Positions 10,926-22,633 of a stretch of 64,000 nucleotides of DNA are shown piece after piece. Made by a program: the position numbers and the translations under genes. Where the stretch lies: NCBI GenBank assembly GCA_039881145.1, contig JAYKKI010000052.1, positions 10,733,001 to 10,797,000 of the forward strand, read 5' to 3'. Under the pieces are notes generated by a model. That model worked only from the letters and a program-made list of their open reading frames with translations. It ran no database searches and was not told the DNA's origin. This DNA is from Druceiella hillmani. Lineage: Eukaryota; Arthropoda; Insecta; Lepidoptera; Hepialidae. The first letter of the stretch is position 1; each line of letters opens with the position of its first letter.

Positions 10926-12092
10926 GTCAAGTCAGTAATAGAATGAATAGTAATAACCATCCCATTTATAATAATATCGATTTCAATAAAAAGAAAGTGT
11001 AGTGTCAATGCTTTCAAAGGGCTAATGGTTGTATAGCATGCTTTGATGAAAATGTTTATATGCGTCTGTCCACATTCGGGTTATTCTCAAAAAAACTGAA
11101 AAGTTTGAGCACTGGAGGTTTTCTTTGTGTTCTTTTTATGTGGAGACAGGGGCCTTGAATAAAGGATCGATAAGAAGATTTGAAGTTTTTTAAATATGGG
11201 CATACCGAAGAATTTGCCACATTTCTTTGTTTGATCAGGTTAGCAACGTACAGGTTCTAGTAAAAACGTAGAAGAAAAAAAGCGTAGAGACTGTACAGAT
11301 ACGCAAATTAGATATTTAAGATATGTCAGGAAAAAAGAAAATGTCGCTTGATCTCCAGTTTGAAGAAATTCAGGTATTGGTACCGACTATTGTCAGCACA
11401 ATTATTTGGAAGCGCAACGCGAATACTTAGAAGAGCATGATCGCGGAAACCCTTCTCCGAAGCGTACGTATTTTAATGAGAAACGTTTCCATTAAAGTAT
11501 ACGCAAATCTTAATGTTATTTTTGTTATGAAAATATGTTGCTTAACATGTTTCTGACAATTTATTTTTACACAGGCATAAAATTATAGAGAACTTCCCAA
11601 AAATACTTTGATTTTGTTACTCGTAACTGTTTTTAAATATTTCATGTTTAATATTTTTTGTTAAATACAGTATGTGAGAAATATTGGAGCCGAATTACAG
11701 TTTCCTATATAAAGAAGTATTTGAAATAGACCTGATAACAAAATGGTTTAATTTGTTACCCAAAGTACTTATTTATTTTGGAGAACTTATATATTTTTGA
11801 AAAAGTTGTTAAAATAACGATTATTTCATATTTTGATTCTGCAGTTTACTTACCTATTATTTCCACTTGGTAAATGATGGATGGATCCCACGTTATGGAC
11901 TAGACTATGCGTCAAATAATCAGTCAAATCCATAACGTGGGATTACCTCTTACCAATGCAATGACTTAAAGGCGATGAGATCAATCTGGTGCTCCTAATA
12001 AATATTAGAATCATTGAAACAAACAATATTTACAGTTCATCTCTCTGCCAAACGTTTCAAAATATTTAATAATGTTACTTATTACATCCTTT
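10926..12092. other. non-coding AT-rich stretch
   Basis: No exon or transposon ends recognised apart from the inverted repeat at 11886-11942. Confidence 0.4.
11886..11942. repeat. inverted repeat, 14-bp perfect arms
   Basis: TCCCACGTTATGGA (11886-11899) is followed 29 bases later by its exact reverse complement (11929-11942). It could form a hairpin or be the remnant of a short transposon. Confidence 0.8.
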
Positions 12093-13137
12093 CATCATCA
12101 TCATATTTGGCACTACAGCCCAGGGTGGGCCAAGGCCTTCTGTTGGAGATTCTTCCAGGAGGTTCTACTATTCGCCTGGGTTTTCCAGTTCTTTATCCTG
12201 AGAATGTTAAAATCTTCTTCCACTGAATCGATCCATCTTAATTTTGGTCTACCTCTTCTACGAGTTGTTAGAGGTTTTGCGATGAAAACTTTCTTTACTG
12301 GGTTTTCATCTTTCATCCTAGAGACGTGGGCAGCCCAGTTCATTCTTTTGATTTTGATGGTTTTTTTGACATCAGGCTCACCAAACAACCTATAAAGTAT
12401 ATATCTGAGTTAAGACGTCTTCGCCAAATACCATTTTCTTCGACACCCCCAAAAATTCTCCTCAGAACCCTTCTTTCAAAGACTGCTATTTTATTCTCTC
12501 CAGTTCTAGTCAAAGACCAGGTTTCTGAACCATATGCTAGAACTGGCCTAATAAGACTTTTATATACTAATAATTTCGTTTTTCTTGTAAGAAAAGAATA
12601 TTTAAGGATGGAGCTTAGTCCAAAAAATGCTTTATTGGCCGATGATATGCGATTCTGAATTTCAGAGATAGTGTCATTCTTGTTATTAACACAAGATCCA
12701 AGGTAAGTAAAGCAGTCAACCGTTTCAAATGTATGTGAGCCAATCTCCAAACGATTATGTGCATTATTTGGTGGAGATTTTTGTATAGCCATATGCTTAG
12801 CCTTGGAATCGTTTATTGCCAGACCCATTTGATTTGCAGCTATCTCCAAAGACAGAAAGGCCTCTCTCAAGGCTGGAAGGTTTCTGGCAATTATATCAAT
12901 ATCATCAACATACGCTAGGATCTGAACTGATTTGTAAAAGATAGTACCCCTAGTGTTAATATCTGAATCCCGAATAGCTTTTTCTAGTGCAATATTAAAA
13001 AGCAGACACGAGAGTGAGTCGCCTTGTCGAACACCATTATTGACACTGGGATCTTCAGAAAGGGCACCATTGAATTTTATTTTACATTTTGTCTTCTCCA
13101 TAGAACACATTACAAGTCTAATAAATGACATCCTTTA
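12093..13137 (-). mobile_element. 5'-truncated LINE, probably RTE-type
   Basis: On the minus strand the reverse-transcriptase remnant is followed by a short 3' untranslated end and four ATG trinucleotides (plus strand 'catcatcatcat', 12093-12104). The homology starts abruptly inside the reverse-transcriptase domain near 13131, with a stop codon just upstream, which is typical 5' truncation from incomplete target-primed reverse transcription. The short trinucleotide tail fits RTE-like elements better than poly(A)-tailed ones. Confidence 0.85.
12113..13131 (-). pseudogene. LINE reverse transcriptase C-terminal part, frameshifted
   Basis: The protein would copy element RNA into DNA at a nicked chromosomal target. 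The first frame (13131-12340) shows GVRQGDSLSCLLFN and the catalytic YVDD box (LAYVDDIDII) about 75 residues in. These are finger/palm motifs of non-LTR reverse transcriptases. A second minus-strand frame (12388-12113) continues the homology with a RRRGRPKLRWID segment near the C-terminus, common in such elements. The two frames overlap near 12340-12395, so a small indel breaks the reading frame there. The N-terminal endonuclease and the first reverse-transcriptase motifs are missing. It cannot make a functional enzyme. Assignment to the RTE clade is from memory of these motifs and is less sure than 'non-LTR reverse transcriptase'. Confidence 0.9.
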
Positions 13138-13267
13138 CTTTTTTAAAAAACTGGCTGGCAGACAGCCACAGTGGTGAAGGTTGACCGTTATATCACTTAA
13201 AATTGTTTCCACAACAATAAAATTAGAACGTTATAGGCATTTTTTTTCATAGTGAAGATATTACGTA

Positions 13268-13762
13268 GAACATTATTAATGAAAAGAATAAGAGATAGAA
13301 AACCATACAACGAACGTTGTACCGTTGTATACGCATTTACAATAATTTGTTCGCCTATGTGAAAATATTCACCAGACATGGCTATTAATGTAAATGTTTA
13401 TTGAAGAATAAGACATAGAAAACCATACAACGAACGTTGTATCATTGTACGCATTTACAATAATTTGTTCACTTATGTAAAAATGTTCGCCGAACATGAC
13501 TATTAATGTAAATGTTTATAGAAGAATAAGACATAGAAAACCATACAACGAACATTGTATCGTTGTACGCATTTACAATAATTTCCTCACCTATGTAAAA
13601 ATGTTCGTCAAAAACATGACTATTAATGTAAATCTGTATTGAAGAATAAGAGATAGAGAACCATACAACGAACGTTGTATCGTTGTACGCATTTACAATA
13701 ATTTGTTCGCCTATGTAAAAATGTTTGTCGAACATGACGATTAATGAAAATGTTTATTGAAA
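13268..13762. repeat. tandem repeat, about four copies of 118-120 bp
   Basis: Units begin 'gaagaataaga(c/g)atag' at about 13284, 13403, 13521 and 13641. Each contains 'ccatacaacgaac(g/a)ttgta', which includes a small palindrome (acaacgaacgttgt). Open frames on the minus strand across it are by-products of the repeat. Confidence 0.9.
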
Positions 13763-15918
13763 TGGATCCAGCTTTAGAGACCTGCATGCTTATTACCTAT
13801 TTCTGATTTATATGCTTAGAAATATTTGGGAGAAATAGAATAGAGGCTTCATATTTAAAAGTCTATCTAGTACTTCTACGAAGACTATCTAGTTAGCCAT
13901 TGAGAAAAGAATTTCATTACAAATAGTATTTTTTAGTTTCAATTTTTGCAAATCTATGAAGATATATTCATTTATTAAATGTTTAATATTAACGGCGCTA
14001 AAATATGTAGATACTCTAAAAAGTAATTAAAAATGCTATGCATTATTCATCGTGCACAAACACCGTTTAAAGTCCAGCTAGAATTAGCCACTCTACTGGG
14101 CAACGGAGGTTCAATGCTGTCACGAGCTTGGCGCCCGTCGCTAATTGCATTTATGACAGTAAAGCATGCGAGAGTGCGAGGCGTCGCCTCAAATGAAAAT
14201 GTGACAATACATTTAGCTCGTTAGCACCTACATGTGCACTTCCCTACACCTGGACGCTTTGGCTTCGCCAAACAAAATTAGTCGTGCGCAATTCTATACA
14301 CGAATGCATGACGTTAAAAATTGGAACTGTAAAATATATACATTTACAATGTTACTAATGAAAGATGCTTAAACTTAAGTTATATTACTCTTATTCTGAG
14401 AATATTTATACCATTCATAAGGTTGGTGTAACGAAAGTATTAATTACTACTAATGATCTCAGTTAAACGAAAGAATAACTATTCCGAAGTTAATTAAAAA
14501 ATCAAACGATTACATCTGTTACATAAGATGGCGTCTTTAGACCATCGTTAAAATTTATTTTATTCTTTGCTTGTGTCCTTTTTTTTCTAAATTTTTCTCT
14601 TTTTCAGTTATGGAAGAGCATGAGATGCTTATAAAAAGAGCAAAAACTACGTATAAAAACTTCATTAACAGTGTAAACAAATAATGATTTATTTAAAGGT
14701 TCGCAGTAAAATTTTGGAAAAATATTACAATTTCTCTTAAAACATTCTAACAATAAATTGGAATATTACTTGAAACTTACTTGATTCCAAAATTGTCGTC
14801 AATAAATTTTGCTTTTGGTGTTACATGCAATAAATTAAATAATACATCATCTGAGTAGTTTCGATTGTACGAATTGAATTATTTGTAGCCGTTTTCTTTA
14901 AAATAGCTATAAACACAATGGAATTGCACAAATGGTAGTGCTGTTATATGTACTTGCCGAAATGTCAGCTTTGTTAAGTTATACCAAAGTTAAACTTAGG
15001 TGGAGTTCGAAATAGTGTTTGACAGTTAAACTTATGACGAGCTTGTCGTATACCTAGTTTATGAGTAGCGTTTTTATCTATTCTCTCTTTATGCGAGGTA
15101 TAACTTTCTATTCCAAGTAACAATGTTAGTGTAACAGTGTTAATATTTATGCTATGGGAAAGTAGTCGCTCTGTAATACTGAAATATATTTCGAATCATG
15201 CGCGTTTATAATGTGCTTTTATGTGTGTAACAAACGCTGCTGTTGTATGTGCATAAACAAATACTCTTGACGCGATACATCTAACAGCTATTTAGTTAGG
15301 CTTGTAACTAAAAGTGTAAAGTTAGTAATTATTGTAAACAATTTCGGGAAATAACTAAAAAGAAATTAAGGGAAAACCGAAACTTACTTAGATTGTAATA
15401 TTACCGAAACCGGAACCGAACAATGGTGGTAAAATTATGGCAATTCTGCGAAAAATTGCCATTTTTCGCATTTTATTGCATAACAACGTCATTAAATATA
15501 TATTAAATAAAAGTTAAATACTAAAATCCTACTAAAAAAATATACGAAACAAGCTTTCGCGCGTATTAAACTATCTAGACATCTTAAAATGAAAACAATA
15601 AAACTGAAAATAATGTTTTTTCCGTAGTTGAAGACCCACTTTTGTTACAGATGGTGTACGATATTAAGACTTAAAATATTGATTAGAAAAGTTGTAGCTG
15701 GCAGATTTGCGATACAGAAAATTAACTAAAAGCTTTTAATATGTCTGCAACGACCAAACTTATTTTAGAATTTCTTTCACAGAAGAATAGGTGGGTGGAA
15801 ATCTAATTGCAAAAACGAACAAGTTGTCACTCATCCTAAAAACGGTAATCACTATCAAGACCGTGACGTCGTATAACTTCCATATGCACCACACATGGTC
15901 AGGACTCTCAGTTGGATT
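13763..15918. other. non-coding; GC-richer patch at about 14040-14240
   Basis: A+T-rich apart from the patch, which reads like unique sequence and has a 63-codon frame (14033-14224) with no recognised homology. The patch contains 'ctaattgcatttatgac', an A+T core of the sort bound by homeodomain and POU proteins, so an enhancer is possible. That is speculation. Confidence 0.35.
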
Positions 15919-16040
15919 TACTGACAGTTAAAAACGTATTTTGTATGGATACTTTAGGAATTGGACTGTGTAAAGTAGACTCTTGTTCTGACTCGACTGG
16001 CAGTTAATGAGAAACAGAAATACGTTTTTAACTGACAGTA
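15919..16040. repeat. inverted repeat, 23-bp arms with one mismatch
   Basis: The arm at 15919-15941 (tactgacagttaaaaacgta + ttt) is matched in reverse complement by 16018-16040, with a 76-base spacer. The size and arrangement fit a short MITE-like element, but no target duplication was identified. Confidence 0.8.
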
Positions 16041-16664
16041 AGTATGACTGACAATCTTGGCCGTTGCATACGGGCGTTAATGGTGTCGTATTTGGTTTAC
16101 GGAAAGCCGATTTCAATTACGTATTTTTGTTATTTTTTTCATATTTCTTAACTTTGATAGTTTCAATGTTTGGTCGCATGTTAGCGAAATTATCTAGTAT
16201 AACAAATAAGTTTAGCCTTTAATTTAAACGTAGCAATTGCGAGGACGTCTTAAATATATTCGTACTTTGAAGTATATTTATCTACTTGAAAAGACGTTCC
16301 CCACTTGTATTCATTAGTTATAACCCTAATGGATTAGCAAATTTATCAGTAAAGCGTTTGAAGTATAAGTTTCGTGAAATTTGATTTCGGAAACTCGCTT
16401 GAAAAACATTTTTTTGGAAAATTTTATTATTACCAATCAGAGGATAGAAAAATTGTCCATAAAGTTAACTTCAACATCCCGATCACTACTACTGAGTTTT
16501 GATTTTGGAAGTTAATCATTTATCTGGAATTCTTCAGTACAAATACTATATTAAACCAACGCGCGTAATGACTTTAAATACTTTAAATGCTGCATAATGA
16601 GTTTGTATTTTTCTAAATTTTTAATCTCAAGAAATATGACTAAGTAATTGGGTATTTGCCTAAT
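16041..16664. other. non-coding, nothing recognised
   Basis: A+T-rich with no frames of note and no repeat structure seen. Confidence 0.4.
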
Positions 16665-16975
16665 TTTTTTTATTTCATTAATCGTAATTTCAAGGTGCAA
16701 ACTGATCAAGAGTGAAATTTTTTTTTAATAATCTTAAAAATTGACTGAGTTATAAAAGTTTAAATTTAACATTTAGATAAGGACGGCAATACTGTGTTGT
16801 GAGGTCATTTTTAATATTGCACATTATATTCTACTAGAGGGAAAGAGACAGGGATATACCCAACTCTATCCGTATCTTCAAGTTTAGAAGCCTATAACTG
16901 GTTTATTTTTCAATAAATTTTTGAATTTTTTTCAAGACTGGTTTTTAATTTACTTATATTTCACAATATTGTATG
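16665..16975 (+). repeat. dispersed repeat R (copy 2), uninterrupted
   Basis: Aligns with 8745-8829 joined to 9047-9290. Around 16738-16755 it preserves the pre-insertion arrangement that is split by a fold-back element in the other copy. Confidence 0.75.
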
Positions 16976-17773
16976 AAAAATATTAAAATTTAGAATGAGT
17001 CAACTACCGTATTAACTCATTAAAACATTTAATCTTATTCACTATACAACTAAGACTTGACTTAATCATTGATATTTATCATCAGTATAACCTATTTATC
17101 TATATTCTGGTTTATTTAAGGTTATTTTACGGCGATCGATCAGTGTGCTAAACTTAGACTAACTTGCTAATGATATAGTATGTAGTATAAGTTTGACAGA
17201 ATGCTGTCTGCGCTGGACAATAATAACAAGTAGTTATAGTTTTACTGTTATAATTTAGTGACAAAAATTTTCGTTTATACTTGAATGACCTTAAGTATAT
17301 ATATACTTGTAGCGATGTTACTCCGAGTGTAATGAAATGTAAATTTGACACAATCTTCAAATAAATTATGAACTCGACAACTTTTTCATTAGACAAAGTT
17401 AATATAAATATTCATTATCTACCATCTTCCACTCGTCTGAAACACATATAACTTAATTACATAATGTGAAAGTCAACTTTTCAAGCGTTTTATTACCGAG
17501 CCTCAGTGTTTACGAGACGGAGAATAGTTGGGAAGATAATTAAATGTGCGGTCTTTGCGAAACTGTCCCACGTGACTTGGACTCTGCCTACTTACTTATT
17601 TAAAATGTATTAGCTCCTCCATACCGTGTGTTTCGTTGTATGGTCAGGTCGAGATTTGACACAGATTATAATATTGCTGTGCGTATTCCACAGTATCTCC
17701 ATTATAACAAAGAATTATTAATTAATTACGCAACTTTGAGTTTCCAAAGCGAGGTGCACGATGAATTTATAAA
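16976..17773. other. non-coding, nothing recognised
   Basis: Only short frames, including an 80-codon minus-strand frame (17154-17396) that I do not recognise. Confidence 0.4.
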
Positions 17774-18259
17774 GTGGAAATGATACTCGGAATTTTTAAA
17801 GTGGAAATGATACTCGGAATTTTTGAAGTGGAAATGATACTCGGAATTTTTAAAGTGGAAATGATACTCGGAATTTTTAAAGTGGAAATGATACTCGGAA
17901 TTTTTAAAGTGGAAATGATAGTCGGAATTTTTAAAGTGGAAATGATACTCGGAATTTTTAAAGTGGAAATTCTACTCTGCATTTTTAAAGTGGAAATGAT
18001 ACTCGGAATTTTTAAAGTGGAAATGATACTCGGAATTTTTAAAGTGGAAATGATACTCGGAATTTTTAAAGTGGAAATGATACTGGGCATTTTTAAAGTT
18101 GAAATGATACTCGGAATTTTTAAAGTTGAAATGATACTCGGAATTTTTAAAGTGGAAATGATACTCGGAATTTTTAAAGTGGAAATGATACTCGGAATTT
18201 TTAAAGTGGAAGTGATACTCGGAATTTTTAAAGTGGAAATGATACTCGGAATTTATTCA
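17774..18259. repeat. 27-bp minisatellite, 18 copies, open in frame on both strands
   Basis: The unit is 'gtggaaatgatactcggaat' followed by 'ttttaaa'. Because 27 is divisible by 3, the array reads as 18 repeats of the nonapeptide VEMILGIFK on the plus strand (one frame open to 18295) and as PSIISTLKI repeats on the minus strand. Units differ by few substitutions (for example a VEILLCIFK unit near 17970), so the array is homogenised. There is no upstream in-frame ATG before the first unit and no promoter or splice context, so translation is doubtful. Confidence 0.95.
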
Positions 18260-18479
18260 TTTATTTTTGATGATTTGGGTAGTTTTGAGGATTGATGTTA
18301 TTATTTTTTTTAAATTGAACCTTTTTTCCCACGCGGAAAATGTTCGTATGTTGAGAAATGAGGCCGCAATTAAAAAACCTGTGAAACACAGGTAGAGTTG
18401 TACATATTTAAATATTTATAAACATTTAGTGGTACCTAGTAATTCTATTAAACTATTTAGAACATTTTAATTTTTCAGA

Positions 18480-18715
18480 ATGTAAATATGTTTCCTACTA
18501 TATGTTTCATAGGCGCAATTAAAAAAAAATGTATCAAAGAACTTGAAATTTTTACAGTAATGTAAGGCTGCAGGGCTCAATATACGATGTTAATTTAATT
18601 TGATATTTTAAACCGTTTTTGAGAAAAAGCTCTTCGACAGTAGATGGATGGACGGGCGGAAAACCAAGTAATTCTTTTTTTTTATTTTGAGGGACGGAAC
18701 CCGAAACAATTCTCC
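18480..18715 (+). mobile_element. dispersed lepidopteran-type repeat, 3' end
   Basis: Contains 'tttttgagaaaaagctctt', a degenerate 'gacagtagatggatggacgg' stretch, then 'ttttgagggacggaaccc'. This order (aaaccgtttttgagaa, gacagacgg, then a segment ending in tttgaggtacggaacc) recurs at 36560-37075, 43010-43358, 43640-44015 and, reversed, at 38630-39010. I remember it as abundant in moth and butterfly genomes. Confidence 0.6.
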
Positions 18716-19156
18716 ATTCGCTGCCAGTCACTCAGCGCATCAGTGTACATCAGAAAAGCGTACGTCAGTAAAGCGCACATTCATATATACATACTTATAT
18801 ACCCTTTGACGTAGATATAGTTAGTGTATGAAATATTTCTTTATACAAGACGTTTCGCATCTCTCCCTAGGTGCCAGAAATAAAAGTTTAAGTTAAGATG
18901 TAACACGTCACAGGACCATATGTAAAACATTATACGGCGCTAAGGTCTAAACTAGGAAAGTTTCTGTTCGACCTTGTGCTTTGTTTATAGTAATAAACAA
19001 AGTTTTACAGAATACTGGAGTCGTTTTAATTGGAACAGTAAGTCGGTATAAAGTCGTCTTTATGAACATATCGGTAGTTTGCGCTTAGTTTACAACATTG
19101 TTGTTAATTGCAAACTGTTTAACGAAATGTTTCGCTATAAATGAAAATTTTCATCT
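18716..19156. other. non-coding, nothing recognised
   Basis: No distinct features seen. Confidence 0.4.
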
Positions 19157-19210
19157 AAATTAAATGCATAAAATAAAAAAACATACTAAATTTTATAAGG
19201 ATTTAATATT
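19157..19210 (+). repeat. 54-bp direct repeat, left copy (flanks Helitron-like copy)
   Basis: Starts 'aaattaaatgcataaaata' and ends 'aaggatttaatatt'. The same 54-bp block with a few substitutions lies at 19767-19820, on the far side of the Helitron-like element at 19314-19700. Confidence 0.85.
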
Positions 19211-19313
19211 TCATCACCAAAAGTTTACATTACAGACACGCAAAGTTTACATTTTCGTTATATGTATAGATGTGGCAGGTGTATAGTTGCAACATAGATA
19301 CGAATATGCACGC

Positions 19314-19700
19314 CTAGTTATTTCCGCGTCTTCGCCCGCGTAGAAGTTGTGCTGTATACAAACTTCCACGATTGACAGCTCACTTTTAACAACTCTCAAA
19401 CAATTTCTCCTGCTCATCAATACCATAAACGACTTGCCAGTGACATAGTGCTTCGTGCCTATACACCTCCAAGGATGCGTTTTAAACATATTAACATAGT
19501 GCAAATACCCTGAGCATCTACCCTAATGTTTTAAACACGACAGCCTTCCTGGAAAATTACTCCATGACATTGAAAACCCTCAACAAAAATCTGTTTAATA
19601 ATACTAAATTTACAAACAGATAGACAGTTGCGTTTTATACAAAGTCATAGAAAACTAGTACATCTGCTACATGACTTTAAATAGATCCTTTTACTTATTT
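19314..19700 (-). mobile_element. non-autonomous Helitron-like element, family H4 (copy 1)
   Basis: On the minus strand the 3' end reads 'acgcgggcgaagacgcgg', then 'aaataactag', matching the GC-rich hairpin plus CTAG of Helitrons. The body is about 80% identical to 20795-21128 in the opposite orientation. An 85-codon frame (19504-19247) has a partial counterpart in the other copy (shared HPWR, YVTGK and MSRRNC), but this reflects DNA similarity and is not evidence of a gene. Confidence 0.65.
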
Positions 19701-19766
19701 AATATTTAATATTTTTATATTATTTAATATTTTTATAAATTAAAGGATAGGATTTAATATTTTTAT

Positions 19767-19820
19767 AAATTAAATGCATAAAATAAAAAAACTTACTTAA
19801 TTTGATAAGGATTTAATATT
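19767..19820 (+). repeat. 54-bp direct repeat, right copy
   Basis: Same 54-bp block as 19157-19210, 610 bp away, with small differences in the middle (acatacta versus acttactt). Confidence 0.85.
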
Positions 19821-20794
19821 GCCTACCTGAACGACCCACGTCAGTTGAAACATTTTGACACTCCTATTTTTAAGACTTTTTATCCGATAGTGTGAGTTAA
19901 TTATAATAGATGAACATATTTATACTCTCGCGGATTTTTCTGGAAAACTATTTCGGTCGAATAACCTTTCCATACCTTGTTTTCATTTACCTCTAACAGT
20001 TTACGTGACGTACGCGAAGAAACTTCACCGACGGTTGATTTTTTCTCAATTTCGTCGTCATATATCGGTTAATTTATACAAAATATTTATAAATTATATA
20101 CATAAATCTTTTTAATTGGTACGGAAAAAAATTCCTTCAGTTTTTACTGAGAAAAAGACGTTCCGTTTACAGACAGGTAAACGGGACGTCTTTTTTTAAA
20201 AAAATTATTTATAATGCTGAGACGATTAGCGTAAATATTTTAATTCCATTTGGTTTTTTTACACAATTTATTGATAATGTTTTTTATTAGATCTTCATGT
20301 TCTTTGCATGTTCTATTGCATGTTCTTATTTTTATTTGTATATTTTTGACAGAAAACACTTCGCCAACTGCCAGCTGGATACATTAATGTATTAAGCGAG
20401 TTCATGAAACACAAAACAATGGCAGATTAAAAAACAGGTCGCAGTCATGTGCAATGAGCTACTCGCTGCTACAAATAGCAAATGATTCGTGGAAACACTC
20501 CACGCTTGTAAAAAAACGTCGCGTCAATCTAGTACCGAGTTAAAAAAGTACAAAATAATTTGCTGCATTGAATTACTTGTATTCTACGAGAGGATTGTTT
20601 CATTTTATTAAAATTCAAAGTGTTTTATTTAAAAAAAAAGATACAGACAGTGTTTATAATATATTAGTTTTTAAATGAATGATTTTTTTTTATTTACACG
20701 AAACGTGTGACAACAAATATAACTCACAGCGGAGAAAATCATAACAAGTAAACAGAAAAAATTATTAAAGAAAAAAATGTTTAGGGTTTGTGTA
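19821..20794. other. non-coding spacer between the two inverted H4 copies
   Basis: A+T-rich; contains the strong hairpin at 20152-20195. Confidence 0.4.
20152..20195. repeat. hairpin, 19-bp arms with one mismatch, 6-nt loop
   Basis: AAAAAGACGTTCCGTTTAC (20152-20170) pairs with GTAAACGGGACGTCTTTTT (20177-20195) with a single mismatch. Its length is short for a microRNA precursor; it is more likely a transposon-derived or random palindrome. Confidence 0.85.
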
Positions 20795-21128
20795 AGTAAA
20801 AGGATCTATTTAAAGTCATGTAGAAGATATAACTACTCTATATACTCTATAACTTTGTATAAAACGTAACTGTCTATCTGTTTGTTTGTAACTTGAGTAT
20901 TATTAAACGGATTTCTGATGAGGGTTTTCAATGTCATGGAGTAATTTTCCAGGAAGGCTGTCGTGTTTAAAACATTAGGGTAGATTCTCAGGGTATTGCA
21001 CTATATTAATATTTGTAAAACCCATCCTTGGAGGTGGATAGGCATGAAGCGCTATGTCACAGGCAAGGCGCTTGTGGTTATGAGCAGGAGAAATTGTTTT
21101 GTCAGAGAGTTGTTAAAAGTGAGTCGTT
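20795..21128 (+). mobile_element. Helitron-like element, family H4 (copy 2, 3' end missing)
   Basis: Aligns with 19380-19700 in inverted orientation (shared 'gggttttcaatgtcatggag' and 'aggaaggctgtcgtgtttaa'). The hairpin and CTAG terminus of copy 1 are absent; homology stops after 'gttaaaagtgag'. Confidence 0.65.
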
Positions 21129-22633
21129 TTGGGAAATATTCAGTTTTGTTATATATCTCAGATTTTCATGATTTTTGCTATACATAATTAAGTAACAAAA
21201 ATGTAAACTATTTGGCTGCTGGTTTCAGCTTCATTTCATTGAAATAACTTTATTTTCTTTCCTCCTTTATTGCAGAACTTAATCGAATCTTTAATAATAT
21301 GCACAATTGAGTAGTAACATTAATTACAGTAGATATACTACGGAACCAGTGCGCTGATCGTCACAATGATTGCAGCGCGACGCAGTTCACATGTAGAGGC
21401 GCACAATTGAGTGACGTCCATCACGCAGCATCCCGAAGAAATGTGAACTATAAGAATATTAAAGAATAAAAAGCAAGTATCGAACGAGTACAGAAATATC
21501 GTTGCGCCAGATCGCCTTGAGAAGGGTAAACTTGTGCACAGCATTGGTGTGATGTGCCGTATCTAGTCCAGTTTCAGGCGAGTTTGCAAACGGTTATTTT
21601 GGATTTTGAATCTCTTATAGTTAAAAATAAATTCTTGTTGATTTACTTTTATATCCGTCTGTACACTATTAATTATAAAGTATCGCAACTGAAAATATGA
21701 ATTTGAGTTACAACCACTACTCACGACTCAAAATTACGATAATGTGAGTGAAAATCTAAACTGAAATTAATTAAAGTATTTATTTACTAAAAATAATTTC
21801 AATTACATTAAAAAAAAGTAAAACGATAAATATAAAGTCTCTTATTAAAAAAATGTCTTATGCCTAAAAAATTAAATATTTTTAATGTTTCATCGATATC
21901 CATAACATCTTAAAAATCGGATCCGTTTTAGGGATAAAACTCAATAATTATTTTTGGTATTATTTATACTAATAAAAAAATTAACTAAAAAAAACGGTCG
22001 AAATGCTCTAGAATTATTGCAGGTTTTTTTTTAAATCCACAGTTGTAAAATCAAAGAGTAGAAGCGGGGAGGTGGAGGATAATATGATACTTTGATTTAA
22101 AACGTAATATTTCAAAAATCGAGTTTAAAAATTAAAAATAGTGAATGAAAACTCAAAATTATTTTCAATAACTCTTCTAATTATATCAAACGCATTTTTA
22201 AAAAAATGTTTGCTCCCATTTTATACGTATGGATTTAGTGGCACCTAGATTTGTACCAAACCTCGTCTTTAATTTCTTTTTTCCCTATTCTACTAAATCA
22301 AAAAAACAATAAGACACAATGATATTGTCGATGTGGAAAAAATCTGTTTGGACTTCGTTTTTTTATTATAAATATCGTAACTGACCAGGAAGTATTTATA
22401 AGGAAAAATCCTTTTTTTTAATTCAGTATGTAAGCAGCACTCACTAATAACTTATTATTTTAGAAAAATCTAATTTAAGGCGATATTTTTTTATTTATTT
22501 TTGTTACTCATCATGTTAAATCGTAATGGGCAAATTTTAAATTTATTTCAATTTTATACAACCGTATTAAACTTACATTCAAATATTTCTTTTTCAATAT
22601 AATTATTTATATGTAATACAAAATAATGAAAAA
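21129..22633. other. non-coding, nothing recognised
   Basis: A moderately GC-richer segment lies at about 21335-21560 with a 68-codon minus-strand frame that is not recognised. The rest is A+T-rich. Confidence 0.4.

Noticed and set aside
12072..12658. Plus-strand frames (107 and 110 codons) over the LINE
   Set aside because: They are antisense shadows of the minus-strand reverse transcriptase remnant.
17774..18295. 173-codon open frame as a protein-coding gene
   Set aside because: It consists of the 27-bp minisatellite, is also open on the opposite strand, and has no start or splice context.
20152..20195. microRNA precursor
   Set aside because: Arms of 19 bp with a 6-nt loop are too short for a typical animal precursor, and the flanks do not extend the pairing.
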